Under the pieces are notes generated by a model. That model made no database searches, was not told the origin of the DNA, and saw only the letters and a program-made list of their open reading frames with translations. 64,000 nucleotides of DNA from Stanieria sp964562685. GTDB lineage: Bacteria; Cyanobacteriota; Cyanobacteriia; Cyanobacteriales; Xenococcaceae. The position numbers were made by a program, and so were the translations under genes. The stretch covers positions 1 to 64,000 of the forward strand of contig CAZLUP010000009.1 of assembly GCA_964562685.1 (NCBI GenBank), in the 5' to 3' direction. Each line of letters starts with the position of its first letter. Within the stretch, counting starts at the first letter, position 1. Positions 1 through 8,541 of the stretch are shown piece after piece.

Positions 1-32
1 CGCGAACTGCCCTTACGGGTAACTGGTCACTG
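1..32. repeat. Partial copy of a dispersed palindromic repeat
   Basis: The first 12 bases (cgcgaactgccc) are the right half of a GGGCA...TGCCC palindrome cut by the window edge. They are followed by ttacgggtaactggtcactg. The same palindrome-plus-flank unit occurs in reverse orientation at 7470-7512 and in a variant form near 30184-30235. It lies just upstream of a gene and is probably a non-coding mobile-type repeat. The other half should lie outside the window. Confidence 0.6.
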
Positions 33-105
33 TAAAATACTTTCCAGAAAATATTAATTTTTGTATCATCAAAACAACGAGATTAGATGAAGCTAACTTA
101 CAGTT

Positions 106-999
106 GTGACTACAGAACAAATTTTTTTAACGGACAAAATTGAAAAACTAGCCTGGGCTTGGCAGGGTCACTCGATTGAATATACTGTCATGGGACAAGG
201 ACAGCCTCTTTTGCTTATTCATGGTTTTGGAGCTTCAATTGGACATTGGCAAAAGAACATTCCTGTTTTGGCAGAGCAAGGTTATCGAGTATTTGCGATC
301 GATCTGTTAGGTTTTGGCGGTTCAGCTAAACCAACTTTAGATTACACTTTAGAGCTTTGGCAAACTCAAATTAAAGATTTTTGGCAAGCTCAAATTAACG
401 AACCTACGGTTTTTGTTGGGAATTCGATTGGTGGTTTGATTAGTTTAATGCTGATTACGGAATATCCTGAAATAGCAGCAGGAGGAGTGTTAATTAACTG
501 TGCAGGGGGATTAAATCACCGCCCTGATGAATTAAATTTACCTTTACGATTAATCATGGGAACGTTTACTAAGTTGGTAAGTTCACCTGTGACGGGTAAA
601 TTTATTTTTAATAATGTTCGTCAAAAGGCTCGGATTCGCCGTACCTTATATCAAGTGTATCGCGACCGCAATGCTGTGACTGATGAGTTGGTCGAAATGC
701 TTTATACTCCTTCTTGCGATCCTAATGCTCATCAAGTTTTTGCTTCGGTACTTACTGCACCCGCAGGGCCAAAACCCCAAGATTTATTACCTAAGTTGCA
801 ACACCCTCTACTAATTTTATGGGGCGAAGACGATCCTTGGACACCCATTAAAGGAGCAAAAATTTATCAAGACCTCACTTCAACTAATTCTCAAGTAGAA
901 TTTCATGCTATTCCTAGTTCTGGTCATTGTCCCCATGATGAAAAACCAGAAGTAGTCAATGAATTACTGCTAAATTGGCTGGTTAAAATGGGATTATAA
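106..999 (+). CDS. Alpha/beta-fold hydrolase
   Basis: A 297-residue soluble hydrolase of the alpha/beta superfamily. Visible are the oxyanion-loop motif HGFGAS near residue 40, the nucleophile elbow GNSIGG near 105, an acid residue in GEDDPWTP near 243, and the catalytic His in SGHCPH near 275, so the Ser-Asp-His triad looks complete. There is no signal peptide. The start is GTG at 106; no ATG lies nearby in frame. The overall pattern resembles cyanobacterial and plastid hydrolases annotated as haloalkane-dehalogenase-like or pheophytinase/dephytylase-like, but the substrate cannot be told from sequence. It is monocistronic, about 100 bp before the aldolase gene. Confidence 0.85.
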   Translation: MTTEQIFLTDKIEKLAWAWQGHSIEYTVMGQGQPLLLIHGFGASIGHWQKNIPVLAEQGYRVFAIDLLGFGGSAKPTLDYTLELWQTQIKDFWQAQINEPTVFVGNSIGGLISLMLITEYPEIAAGGVLINCAGGLNHRPDELNLPLRLIMGTFTKLVSSPVTGKFIFNNVRQKARIRRTLYQVYRDRNAVTDELVEMLYTPSCDPNAHQVFASVLTAPAGPKPQDLLPKLQHPLLILWGEDDPWTPIKGAKIYQDLTSTNSQVEFHAIPSSGHCPHDEKPEVVNELLLNWLVKMGL

Positions 1000-1100
1000 T
1001 TTTGGCTAAAAAAGAGAAAACTATCTTGGGACAGAACCTAGCTCCTTGAAGTAATAGTCACAATAGAAAATAAGCAGCAATAATTAAATCACAAACTGCC

Positions 1101-2183
1101 ATGACTGTTACTTGTTCCCCACAAAAATCCTTTGTCTCTTGGTTAGGTGATGAAGCAGAAGATTTATTAACCTATCAAGCTAAAGTATCTCAAAATTTGC
1201 TTAATTTACCAGGAGCAGATTTTGTAGACCGCGTTTTTGTCAATAGCGATCGCAATCCGCAAGTTCTCCGTAGTTTGCAACAACTTTATTCTACAGGTAG
1301 ACTTGCCAATACTGGCTATCTTTCTATTCTTCCTGTCGATCAAGGGATCGAACATTCGGCAGCAGCCTCTTTTGCACCTAACCCTACTTATTTTGACCCA
1401 GAAAATATCGTTAAGCTTGCCCTAGAAAGTGGGTGTAATGCTGTGGCTACCACTTTAGGTGTTTTAGGAATGGTGGCTCGTAAATATGCCCATCGGATAC
1501 CTTTTGTTGTCAAGCTTAATCACAATGAACTGTTAACCTATCCCAATCAATATGACCAAATTATGTTTGCTTCGGTTGAACAAGCGTGGAACTTAGGTGC
1601 GGTGGCGGTTGGGGCAACAATTTATTTTGGTTCACCAGAATCTACTCGACAGATACAGGAAGTCAGCCGTGCTTTTGCGTGCGCCCACGAACTAGGAATG
1701 GCTACAATTCTGTGGTGTTATTTGCGTAATGATGTATTGAAACAAGACCAAGATTATCACGTCGCAGCCGATTTAACAGGACAAGCTAATCATTTGGGAG
1801 TTACTATCGAGGCTGATATTATCAAGCAAAAACTACCTGAATGTAACCAAGGCTATCAAGGAGTTGCTAAGGCGACAGGGAAAAAATACGGTAGAACTGA
1901 TGAACGAGTTTATAGTGAATTAACCAGCGAACATCCCATCGATTTAACTCGCTATCAAGTCCTCAATTGTTATGCTGGACGCAGTGGTTTAATTAATTCT
2001 GGTGGTGCTACTGGTAAAAATGATTTCGCCGAAGCCATACGGACAGCAGTAATTAACAAACGGGCTGGTGGTTGTGGTTTGATCTCTGGTAGAAAAACCT
2101 TCCAGCGTCCTTTTGAAGAAGGAGTTCAATTATTTCATCTAATTCAAGATGTTTATTTATCTTCTGAAGTAACAGTTGCTTAA
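1101..2183 (+). CDS. fbaB: Class I fructose-bisphosphate aldolase (DhnA/FbaB type)
   Basis: A 360-residue enzyme of the DhnA/FbaB class I aldolase family, which cleaves fructose-1,6-bisphosphate through a Schiff-base lysine in glycolysis and the Calvin cycle. The N-terminal half shows the family stretch SILPVDQGIEHS near residue 77 and FVVKLNHNE near 137. The C-terminal half carries the glycine-rich phosphate-binding segments INSGGATG and GCGLISGRKTF. Length matches the bacterial family (about 350). Most cyanobacteria also have a class II enzyme elsewhere. ATG at 1101. No partner gene is adjacent. Confidence 0.9.
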   Translation: MTVTCSPQKSFVSWLGDEAEDLLTYQAKVSQNLLNLPGADFVDRVFVNSDRNPQVLRSLQQLYSTGRLANTGYLSILPVDQGIEHSAAASFAPNPTYFDPENIVKLALESGCNAVATTLGVLGMVARKYAHRIPFVVKLNHNELLTYPNQYDQIMFASVEQAWNLGAVAVGATIYFGSPESTRQIQEVSRAFACAHELGMATILWCYLRNDVLKQDQDYHVAADLTGQANHLGVTIEADIIKQKLPECNQGYQGVAKATGKKYGRTDERVYSELTSEHPIDLTRYQVLNCYAGRSGLINSGGATGKNDFAEAIRTAVINKRAGGCGLISGRKTFQRPFEEGVQLFHLIQDVYLSSEVTVA

Positions 2184-2393
2184 AGTGTAGGAAACCAAAA
2201 ACTAATACCAATTTGATAAGCAATAGGTAATAAGTAATAGGTAATAAGTAAAAACTGACCTCTGACTTCCAAACATCGACCGAGTCTCTAGACTCTTTGC
2301 TAGAGGCTTGAGGGCTTTGCTTTTGCCAATTAGTATAAATATAATTGATTATTCCTATTAACAATCAATTCCAATTGATAACTCTATCCGCGT
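2184..2393. other. Repeat-rich spacer between convergent genes
   Basis: Besides the 14-bp tandem repeat, this spacer holds a segment at 2381-2412 (atccgcgttcatctgcgtttatc) that recurs in altered form around 40148-40190 (atctgcgtttatctgtctttatc). A minus-strand open frame across the region overlaps the aldolase 3' end and shows no recognisable protein. Confidence 0.5.
2222..2249. repeat. Tandem 14-bp repeat (AATAGGTAATAAGT x2)
   Basis: Two perfect adjacent copies of AATAGGTAATAAGT lie in the spacer between the convergent aldolase and phosphopantetheinyl transferase genes. The same unit recurs at 10278-10291, and diverged or inverted relatives occur at about 16424-16447 and 51785-51810. All lie next to gene ends, which suggests a small spreading repeat rather than a regulatory site. 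Confidence 0.7.
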
Positions 2394-3176
2394 TCATCTG
2401 CGTTTATCAGTGGACGTAATTTTTTCTATCTCCCAAAAACAAATTTTTGGTTGATTATTATTAGACAAAGTTTGTTCCACAGCAACAGTAGCAACGTAAT
2501 CAGGAGCAGGAATAAAGTTATCAACTAACCAATTTTGACCCGCTTGAATATTTCCATGAATAGACTGCAAACTAATGGTTTGATCTGGTTTAATCAAAAA
2601 TTTAATTTCAGATAAAGAATCAACCAAACCTTCACCAGTTGCTTTTAAATAAGCTTCCTTAGCCGTCCAAAATTGTAAAAAAATTTGTTGTTTTAAATTG
2701 CGATCGCTTTCATTAATCAATTTATATTCTTGAGCAGAAAAAAATCTTTGAGCAAGTTTTTCCACATCAGAAATAGAACGTAAATGTTCTAAATCTATAC
2801 CAATTTTTTGATGAAGACTAAACCCATACAAAGCTAAATCTTGAGAATGAGACAAATTAAATTGTAAACCAACTTGATTTAAATTTACTGCTAATTGAGG
2901 TTTACCACGAGAACTATATTCAAACTTAATAAGATCGCTTTCTATTTGGAGATAAAAACTCAGAATTTTTCTTAAATTCCCTCTAGCAGCAATAAAACGG
3001 TCTTTAAGATGAGGAAAACGAAAACGATTAGCACGCGATCGCTCATCTTCGGACAAAGTTTGTTCTAGTTGTTCGATTTCTTGAGGTGATAAATTTAAAC
3101 TAGCACGCCAAATATGAATTTCATGGTTAGATAAACTTAGCTTAGAAAGAGAAGTTTCCCAAACAGGTACTTTCAT
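2394..3176 (-). CDS. 4'-phosphopantetheinyl transferase (Sfp/HetI type)
   Basis: A 260-residue Sfp-type transferase that moves the phosphopantetheine arm of CoA onto carrier-protein serines (fatty acid, polyketide or peptide synthesis). The Mg-binding motif GIDLEHLR appears near residue 125 and the second signature WTAKEAYLKATGEGL near 169; FNLSHS near 107 fits the CoA-contact segment. ATG at 3176. The gene starts 7 bp after the stop of the cpeZ-like gene on the same strand, so the two are probably co-transcribed, although their biochemistry is unrelated. Cyanobacteria usually have one enzyme of this type, so it may serve all carrier proteins. Confidence 0.9.
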   Translation of the reverse strand: MKVPVWETSLSKLSLSNHEIHIWRASLNLSPQEIEQLEQTLSEDERSRANRFRFPHLKDRFIAARGNLRKILSFYLQIESDLIKFEYSSRGKPQLAVNLNQVGLQFNLSHSQDLALYGFSLHQKIGIDLEHLRSISDVEKLAQRFFSAQEYKLINESDRNLKQQIFLQFWTAKEAYLKATGEGLVDSLSEIKFLIKPDQTISLQSIHGNIQAGQNWLVDNFIPAPDYVATVAVEQTLSNNNQPKICFWEIEKITSTDKRR

Positions 3177-3183
3177 GGAGATT

Positions 3184-3801
3184 TTAACTATTAAATTTAA
3201 TTACCTGTTCTAAACGAGATAAGGCACTAACAGCTAATTCTTGAACATAGGGATCGACGGTTTGATCTTGAGATAAGGGGGATAATACTTCTAAACCTCT
3301 AGGATCTCCCAAAGAACCCAAAGCATTAACTACCGCTACCTGTACCAAAAGATTATCAGAATCGATCGCAGCAGTCAGAATCTCAAAGGCTGGTTCTCCA
3401 AAAGTTTCGATCGCTCCTACACTAGATAGTTGTACCATCGGATTGGGGTCTTCTAGTGCTTGTTGTAAGCTGGTTAAAATTTGGCTCTGAAATTGTTCTG
3501 CTTCATCTTGATGAGCAATTGTACTTAAAGCGTTGATACAACTAGCTTTGGTTAGAGAATTTTCACTTTGATTTAATTCTTGTAATAAAGCAGGAATGGC
3601 ATCTAAACCAATTAGATTGAGAGTCTTGACCACTGTACGTCGATAAATTGCATCTTCGGAATTTAAAACTTCCACTAGTTGAGCGATCGTTTCTGTATTG
3701 TATTCATCAACTATTTGCTGCATAATTCGTTCGCGAACTATGGGGTTTTCATTTCTTAAATCAGGATATTTTTTATCAAGAGACAATTGATTAATCCTCA
3801 A
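3184..3801 (-). CDS. cpeZ: HEAT-repeat phycobilin lyase subunit, CpeZ-like
   Basis: A 205-residue all-helical protein built of HEAT/PBS-lyase repeats (for example NPIVRERIMQ, EDAIYRRTVVKTLNLIG and NPMVQLSSVGAIETFG). Length and repeat pattern fit CpeZ, the partner of CpeY in attaching phycoerythrobilin to alpha-phycoerythrin. It lies 210 bp downstream of the CpeY-like gene on the same strand. The start is weak: the frame opens with TTG at 3801 and the next ATG is 26 codons in. CpcF and PecF are alternative family members, but the long CpeY-type neighbour argues for CpeZ. Confidence 0.75.
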   Translation of the reverse strand: MRINQLSLDKKYPDLRNENPIVRERIMQQIVDEYNTETIAQLVEVLNSEDAIYRRTVVKTLNLIGLDAIPALLQELNQSENSLTKASCINALSTIAHQDEAEQFQSQILTSLQQALEDPNPMVQLSSVGAIETFGEPAFEILTAAIDSDNLLVQVAVVNALGSLGDPRGLEVLSPLSQDQTVDPYVQELAVSALSRLEQVIKFNS

Positions 3802-4011
3802 TTAACTTTATTTACACAAGGCTTGGGTTTTAATTAGTTTCTAGTAATAGCTAGATCAGTTCCTAATTAAATAAAATCCAACCAACATTTGGTTAATTGT
3901 TTGTTAATTGTCGATCAATTTTGAATTGTGGACAGAGGTGTCACCGACACTTTTCTAACTATAAACGTTGAATTTTGAACTGTGAACTGTGAGCTATTTT
4001 TTAAAGTTTAT
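3802..4011. other. Spacer between cpeY-like and cpeZ-like genes
   Basis: An AT-rich spacer with heptamer-like direct repeats (tgaattttgaactgtgaactgtgag at about 3968-3993, repeating gaactgt). Such short tandem heptamers are common in cyanobacterial spacers. No gene is seen. Confidence 0.5.
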
Positions 4012-5292
4012 TTAATTTAAAAAACTTCCTAGCTGTTTGGCTTTAGTTTTAATTAACAAGTCTGCATCTTCAACAGCTATTTGGCAACTAGAATAATCTC
4101 CTAATTGTTCTAATGCTAATAAACAGGCGTATTTAAGATCGAAAATAGAACTAGTAAGAGCATTTTTTATTAAAGGAATTGTTTCAGTAGCACCTAAATT
4201 CGCTAAAGCTATCGCTGCTGCTGCACGGGATTTTTGAAACTGGGGTTGATTGTTGTGTAAAGCTTCAATAATGATGTCTTTGGCGGGTTGATATTGAAGC
4301 CAACCGAAGAGTTTAATGACATGATAATGCGCTCCATAATCATTATAGGCTTCGGCGTGATAGGTTTCCATTAATGCTTCTGGTGCTTGTTGAGGATATT
4401 CCTCGAGTAAAGTTTGACTAGCTAAATAACAACGTCCAAAATCAGTATGATACAATTCACGAATCAGAAATTCTAAACTCGGTTTTTGGTCATATTCGTG
4501 TACCATTTCTAAATCTTGAGGGCGATCGCATATGACTTGATCTAAACTGGGTTCAACTTGGGCAAAATTAATTTCACCTTCCCCTATTCCCGCTTCTGCT
4601 AACAGTCTAATTCCTCGCAGGCGAAACACTATTGAAACAGGGCATTTAGCGATATCCTTGAGGGCAGGATAATATTTAGCATCGATTAAATCTTGAATAC
4701 AAGCTCTTCTAGCATTAACACTAGAATGTTGTAAAAAATCCACTACTCGCCCGATCTTACTGTAATCCCCTGTTAAACGAGCCACAGTTGCGATCGCTGT
4801 ACTGGCAGTTGGTTCATCTTCAGAATCGGTCAAAGCTTTAATCCGAGCTAAAGCAGGTTGATAATTAAATTTAGCTAAAGTTTGAATAATTAAACGATAA
4901 TTTTGTCCTGGTTTGTCTAATAAATTCGCTATTTCTGCCAAAATAGACTCATCTTCAGTCCCAATTTCTCCAATTGCCCAGACAGCATTTTCTACGGTGT
5001 AAACATCCTCATCCGCTAAACACGCTCTAATAGTAGGTAAAGCTTCTTTGGCTTTTAACCTACCCAAACTCTCCACTGCTTTACGTCGAGCAATGCGATG
5101 GTACAGTTCAGGATTAGGGTCTTGAATTGTTTCAATTAAAGCATCAATAGCGCGAGGAGTGGGAAAATTAATCAAATGGGAAGCAGCGACATAACGCTCC
5201 GATTGGTCTTCTAATTCAGTTAAAGGCTTTTTTAATAGCGCGATCGCTTGCTCTTCGGTTAAATTAAAAATATTAAAAAATCTTTTATCCAT
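4012..5292 (-). CDS. cpeY: Phycoerythrobilin lyase, CpeY-like HEAT-repeat protein
   Basis: A 426-residue HEAT-repeat protein of the E/F-type bilin lyase clan. The N terminus MDKRFFNIFNLTEEQA, the segments RYVAASHLINFP and ARRKAVESLGRL, and EDVYTVENAVWAIGEIG near residue 95 are characteristic of CpeY. CpcE and PecE are much shorter (about 260-280). CpeY with CpeZ ligates phycoerythrobilin to Cys82 of the phycoerythrin alpha subunit. No phycobiliprotein structural gene is present in the window, so the lyase pair is detached from any cpe operon here. ATG at 5292. Confidence 0.85.
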   Translation of the reverse strand: MDKRFFNIFNLTEEQAIALLKKPLTELEDQSERYVAASHLINFPTPRAIDALIETIQDPNPELYHRIARRKAVESLGRLKAKEALPTIRACLADEDVYTVENAVWAIGEIGTEDESILAEIANLLDKPGQNYRLIIQTLAKFNYQPALARIKALTDSEDEPTASTAIATVARLTGDYSKIGRVVDFLQHSSVNARRACIQDLIDAKYYPALKDIAKCPVSIVFRLRGIRLLAEAGIGEGEINFAQVEPSLDQVICDRPQDLEMVHEYDQKPSLEFLIRELYHTDFGRCYLASQTLLEEYPQQAPEALMETYHAEAYNDYGAHYHVIKLFGWLQYQPAKDIIIEALHNNQPQFQKSRAAAAIALANLGATETIPLIKNALTSSIFDLKYACLLALEQLGDYSSCQIAVEDADLLIKTKAKQLGSFLN

Positions 5293-5609
5293 CGAGATGA
5301 AAATCTTGATTACCTACTTGTAACTGAATAAATACCATAATCTCGCCTAGTTTCTAATCCAGTTCATTAAACATAATATTTCCCTTTATGTCACGAAACT
5401 TTGAAAAAAAATCTGCCTAAATTTAATTGCTTTAAATACGCCAATTAGCCAAAAGTCCCAAAAATTCTTTGATTTAACCCCTCGACAGAACTAACAGATT
5501 CATTTAAACTAGGAAAATTTGGACATATCAATTTCTTTCATTTCGTGTTGCATCATAGACAACAAATTCTAAGATAAATATTAATTAAGCAAGTTAGACG
5601 GTTTGCCTC
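5293..5609. promoter_or_regulatory. Intergenic region between divergent cpeY and ilvB
   Basis: A 317-bp AT-rich spacer that must hold promoters for both divergent genes. One weak sigma-70-like candidate for ilvB is TTGCAT at 5548-5553 and TAAGAT at 5570-5575, spaced 16 bp. I see no leader peptide or T-box-like structure before ilvB. Confidence 0.3.
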
Positions 5610-7469
5610 GTGGTTTCAATAAGCGTTCCTCAAAGCCCACATTCTACTAACATTCCCCAACGTCGTACAGGAGCTTACGCTCTGATTGATAGTCTCTGTC
5701 GCCACGGCGTTAAGCATATTTTTGGCTATCCTGGGGGTGCAATTCTGCCGATTTACGACGAATTGTATCGTGCTGAAGCCCGGGGAGACGTTCAGCATAT
5801 TCTGGTCAGACACGAACAAGGTGCATCTCATGCAGCCGATGGTTATGCTCGTGCTACTGGTAAGATTGGTGTTTGTTTCGGTACTTCTGGTCCAGGTGCA
5901 ACTAACCTGGTTACAGGGATTGCTACGGCACACATGGACTCAATTCCAATACTAGTCATAACGGGACAAGTCCCCCTTAGTGCAATTGGTACTGATGCCT
6001 TTCAAGAAACAGATATCTACGGGATTACCTTACCAATAGTTAAGCATTCCTATGTGGTTCGGCAAGCTCAAGATATGGCAAGAATTGTGGCGGAAGCTAT
6101 TCATCTCGCCACAAGCGGTCGTCCGGGACCAGTCTTAATTGATGTACCGAAAGATGTCGGTTTAGAAAAATTTGATTATATTCCTGTTGAACCAGGACAA
6201 GTAAAATTACCAGGTTATCGTCCTACGGTCAAAGGTAATCCTCGTCAGATTAATGCAGCTATCGAGCTAATTGAAGCAGCAGAAAGACCTTTACTCTACA
6301 TTGGTGGTGGTGCGATCGCAGCAGATGCCCACAGTCAAATCCAGGAATTAGCCGAACGTTTTCAAATCCCAGTTACTACAACTTTAATGGGAATTGGGTC
6401 TTTTGATGAACATCATCCTCTGGCACTGGGAATGTTGGGGATGCACGGTACAGCTTATGCGAACTTTGCTGTCAGTGAATGCGACTTGTTGATTGCAGTT
6501 GGGGCAAGATTTGATGACCGCGTGACAGGAAAATTAGACGAGTTTGCTTCCCGTGCTAAAGTCATTCACATCGATATCGATCCTGCTGAAGTAGGGAAAA
6601 ATCGTACTCCCGAAGTACCAATTGTGGGTGATGTTCGTCAGGTACTAGAACAAATTTTGCAGAGGGTTAGAGAATTAAATCTTCCTACTCACAATGAACA
6701 AAACAAAGCTTGGTTAGGGCGAATTAATCGCTGGCGTGAAGATTATCCATTGGAAGTGCCTCATCATGCGGATAGTTTATCTCCCCAAGAAGTAATTGTT
6801 GAAATTGGTCGTCAAGCACCTCATGCCTACTACACTACTGATGTTGGGCAACATCAGATGTGGGCAGCGCAATTTTTGAAAAATGGCCCTCGTCGCTGGA
6901 TTTCTAGCGCAGGTTTAGGAACAATGGGTTATGGAATGCCTGCTGCAATGGGGGCAAAAGTTGCTCTACCTGATGAAGAAGTAATCTGTATTAGCGGTGA
7001 TGCTAGTTTCCAAATGAACTTGCAAGAATTGGGAACTTTGGCGCAATATGGCATCAATGTCAAAACCGTAATTATTAATAACGGTTGGCAAGGAATGGTG
7101 CGTCAGTGGCAACAAGCTTTTTACGGCGAACGTTATTCTTGTTCCAATATGGAAGTTGGAATGCCTGACTTTGAACTTTTAGCTAAAGCTTATGGCATTA
7201 AAGGCATGGTAATTCAAAACCGTGAGCAACTCAGTGATGCGATCGCAGAAATGATTGCCCATCAAGGACCAGTTTTAGTGGATGTACGAGTCCGAAAAGA
7301 TGAAAACTGTTATCCTATGGTTGCACCTGGTAAGAGTAACGCGCAAATGCTTGGTTTACCTCAACGGAATAAATTAGACCAGGCAATTGAATTAATTTAC
7401 TGTAGCAACTGTGGCGCGAAAAATCCCGGTACTAATCATTTCTGTCCTGAATGCGGTACTAAGCTGTAA
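5610..7469 (+). CDS. ilvB: Acetolactate synthase large subunit with C-terminal zinc ribbon
   Basis: A 619-residue ThDP-dependent acetohydroxyacid synthase, the first step of branched-chain amino acid synthesis. Visible are GYPGGAILPIYDEL with the catalytic Glu in LVRHEQGASHAADGYARATG near residues 67-86, the central FAD/quinone-like domain, and the ThDP/Mg motif GDASFQMN...NNG near 471-500. The last 22 residues form a treble-clef type zinc ribbon with Cys at 598, 601, 612 and 615 (CSNCG and CPECG), absent from the E. coli enzyme. The start is GTG at 5610. The small regulatory subunit is not adjacent. A strong hairpin follows. Confidence 0.93.
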   Translation: MVSISVPQSPHSTNIPQRRTGAYALIDSLCRHGVKHIFGYPGGAILPIYDELYRAEARGDVQHILVRHEQGASHAADGYARATGKIGVCFGTSGPGATNLVTGIATAHMDSIPILVITGQVPLSAIGTDAFQETDIYGITLPIVKHSYVVRQAQDMARIVAEAIHLATSGRPGPVLIDVPKDVGLEKFDYIPVEPGQVKLPGYRPTVKGNPRQINAAIELIEAAERPLLYIGGGAIAADAHSQIQELAERFQIPVTTTLMGIGSFDEHHPLALGMLGMHGTAYANFAVSECDLLIAVGARFDDRVTGKLDEFASRAKVIHIDIDPAEVGKNRTPEVPIVGDVRQVLEQILQRVRELNLPTHNEQNKAWLGRINRWREDYPLEVPHHADSLSPQEVIVEIGRQAPHAYYTTDVGQHQMWAAQFLKNGPRRWISSAGLGTMGYGMPAAMGAKVALPDEEVICISGDASFQMNLQELGTLAQYGINVKTVIINNGWQGMVRQWQQAFYGERYSCSNMEVGMPDFELLAKAYGIKGMVIQNREQLSDAIAEMIAHQGPVLVDVRVRKDENCYPMVAPGKSNAQMLGLPQRNKLDQAIELIYCSNCGAKNPGTNHFCPECGTKL

Positions 7470-7512
7470 CAGTGACCAGTTTTTTACCGTAGGGGCAATT
7501 CGCGAATTGCCC
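7470..7512. repeat. Palindromic repeat copy 2 (20-bp perfect palindrome)
   Basis: It begins cagtgaccagttttttaccgt and ends in the perfect palindrome GGGCAATTCGCGAATTGCCC at 7493-7512. It is the inverted counterpart of the element at 1-32. It starts directly after the ilvB stop. Confidence 0.75.
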
Positions 7513-7526
7513 GCAAAGTTATCAGT

Positions 7527-7560
7527 AAGGATGTAGCTTGCTACGTCCTTATTTATTTGG
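7527..7560 (+). terminator. Hairpin terminator after ilvB
   Basis: AAGGATGTAGC at 7527-7537 pairs with GCTACGTCCTT at 7540-7550 (11 bp with one T-G wobble) across a two-base loop, followed by AT-rich sequence ATTTATTT. It lies between ilvB and tyrA and is the likely ilvB terminator. It also contains the TTG that would otherwise extend tyrA upstream. Confidence 0.6.
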
Positions 7561-7588
7561 TTTAGTAAAGAAACAAATAAACACAGTT

Positions 7589-8428
7589 ATGAAAATTGGA
7601 ATTGTTGGTTTGGGTTTAATTGGTGGTTCTTTAGGGATAGATTTGCGGACTCAAGGACATCAGATTTTAGGAGTGTCTCGTCAGGAAAGTACTTGTCTAA
7701 TTGCCGTAGAAAAAGGTGTTGTCGATCGAGCTAGTACAGATTTAGAGCTTTTATCTCAAGCCGAAATTATTTTTGTTTGTACACCAATTGGTGCAATTAT
7801 ACCTACTGTAAAAGAGTTAGTTCCTTATCTTAATCCCAATGCGATTGTTACTGATGTTGGTTCTGTAAAAGGCGCGATCGCAAATCCTGGTTCTCAGTTA
7901 TGGACTAATTTTGTTGGTGGACATCCGATGGCAGGAACAAGTGAACAGGGCATTCATGCAGCAATACCTAATTTGTTTCAAGGGGCAGCTTATGTTTTTA
8001 CTCCTACTAGTCAAACTAAACCAACCGCAGTAGAAAAATTAACTCAAATTGCTCAATCTCTTGGCTCAAATACTTATATCTGTTCTCCTGAAGAACACGA
8101 CTGCGCTGTTGCTTGGATTTCTCATTTACCTGTGATGATTAGTGCGAGTTTGATTGCTGCTTGTTTGGGGGAAGAAGACGCAAAAGTATTAAAATTAGCT
8201 CAACAATTAGCAAGTTCCGGTTTTCGTGATACTAGTCGAGTTGGCGGTGGTAATCCAGAATTGGGTATGATGATGGCACAATATAACCGTCAAGAATTAT
8301 TGCGATCGCTTTATCAGTATCGTCACAATTTAGAGGGAATAATTGAAATAATTGAACAAGAAAAGTGGGATAAATTAGAGCAGATTTTGAAAATTAATCA
8401 ACAAGCTCGACCTCAATTTTTGAATTAA
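7589..8428 (+). CDS. tyrA: Arogenate/prephenate dehydrogenase
   Basis: A 279-residue TyrA oxidising arogenate (or prephenate) in tyrosine synthesis. The N-terminal Rossmann motif is GLGLIGGSLG at residues 6-15. VCTPIG, DVGSVKG and the substrate motif GGHPMAGTSEQG near 110-121 follow, with the helical dimerisation domain after that. I chose the ATG at 7589 because it places the dinucleotide-binding motif at the very N terminus and gives 279 residues, the size of the cyanobacterial enzyme. An upstream in-frame TTG at 7538 sits inside the ilvB terminator hairpin and is unlikely to be used. Cyanobacterial TyrA is usually NADP- and arogenate-specific. Confidence 0.9.
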   Translation: MKIGIVGLGLIGGSLGIDLRTQGHQILGVSRQESTCLIAVEKGVVDRASTDLELLSQAEIIFVCTPIGAIIPTVKELVPYLNPNAIVTDVGSVKGAIANPGSQLWTNFVGGHPMAGTSEQGIHAAIPNLFQGAAYVFTPTSQTKPTAVEKLTQIAQSLGSNTYICSPEEHDCAVAWISHLPVMISASLIAACLGEEDAKVLKLAQQLASSGFRDTSRVGGGNPELGMMMAQYNRQELLRSLYQYRHNLEGIIEIIEQEKWDKLEQILKINQQARPQFLN

Positions 8429-8541
8429 AATATCAAAATTTAGTCAATGATTCCATGAAAATAATTCACAGATATCTAAGTTATGTGTTTAGAATCAAAA
8501 TATAAGTTATTAATTAACAATTAAGAGAAAATCTAATTTTG

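Noticed and set aside
1237..1425. 62-residue plus-strand ORF inside the aldolase gene
   Set aside because: Out-of-frame shadow of a well-supported gene.
2053..2364. 103-residue minus-strand ORF
   Set aside because: It overlaps the aldolase 3' end, is built on repeat sequence, and shows no recognisable domain or ribosome site.
7538..7588. Upstream TTG extension of tyrA
   Set aside because: The TTG is in the loop of the ilvB terminator hairpin, and the extra residues have no family similarity.
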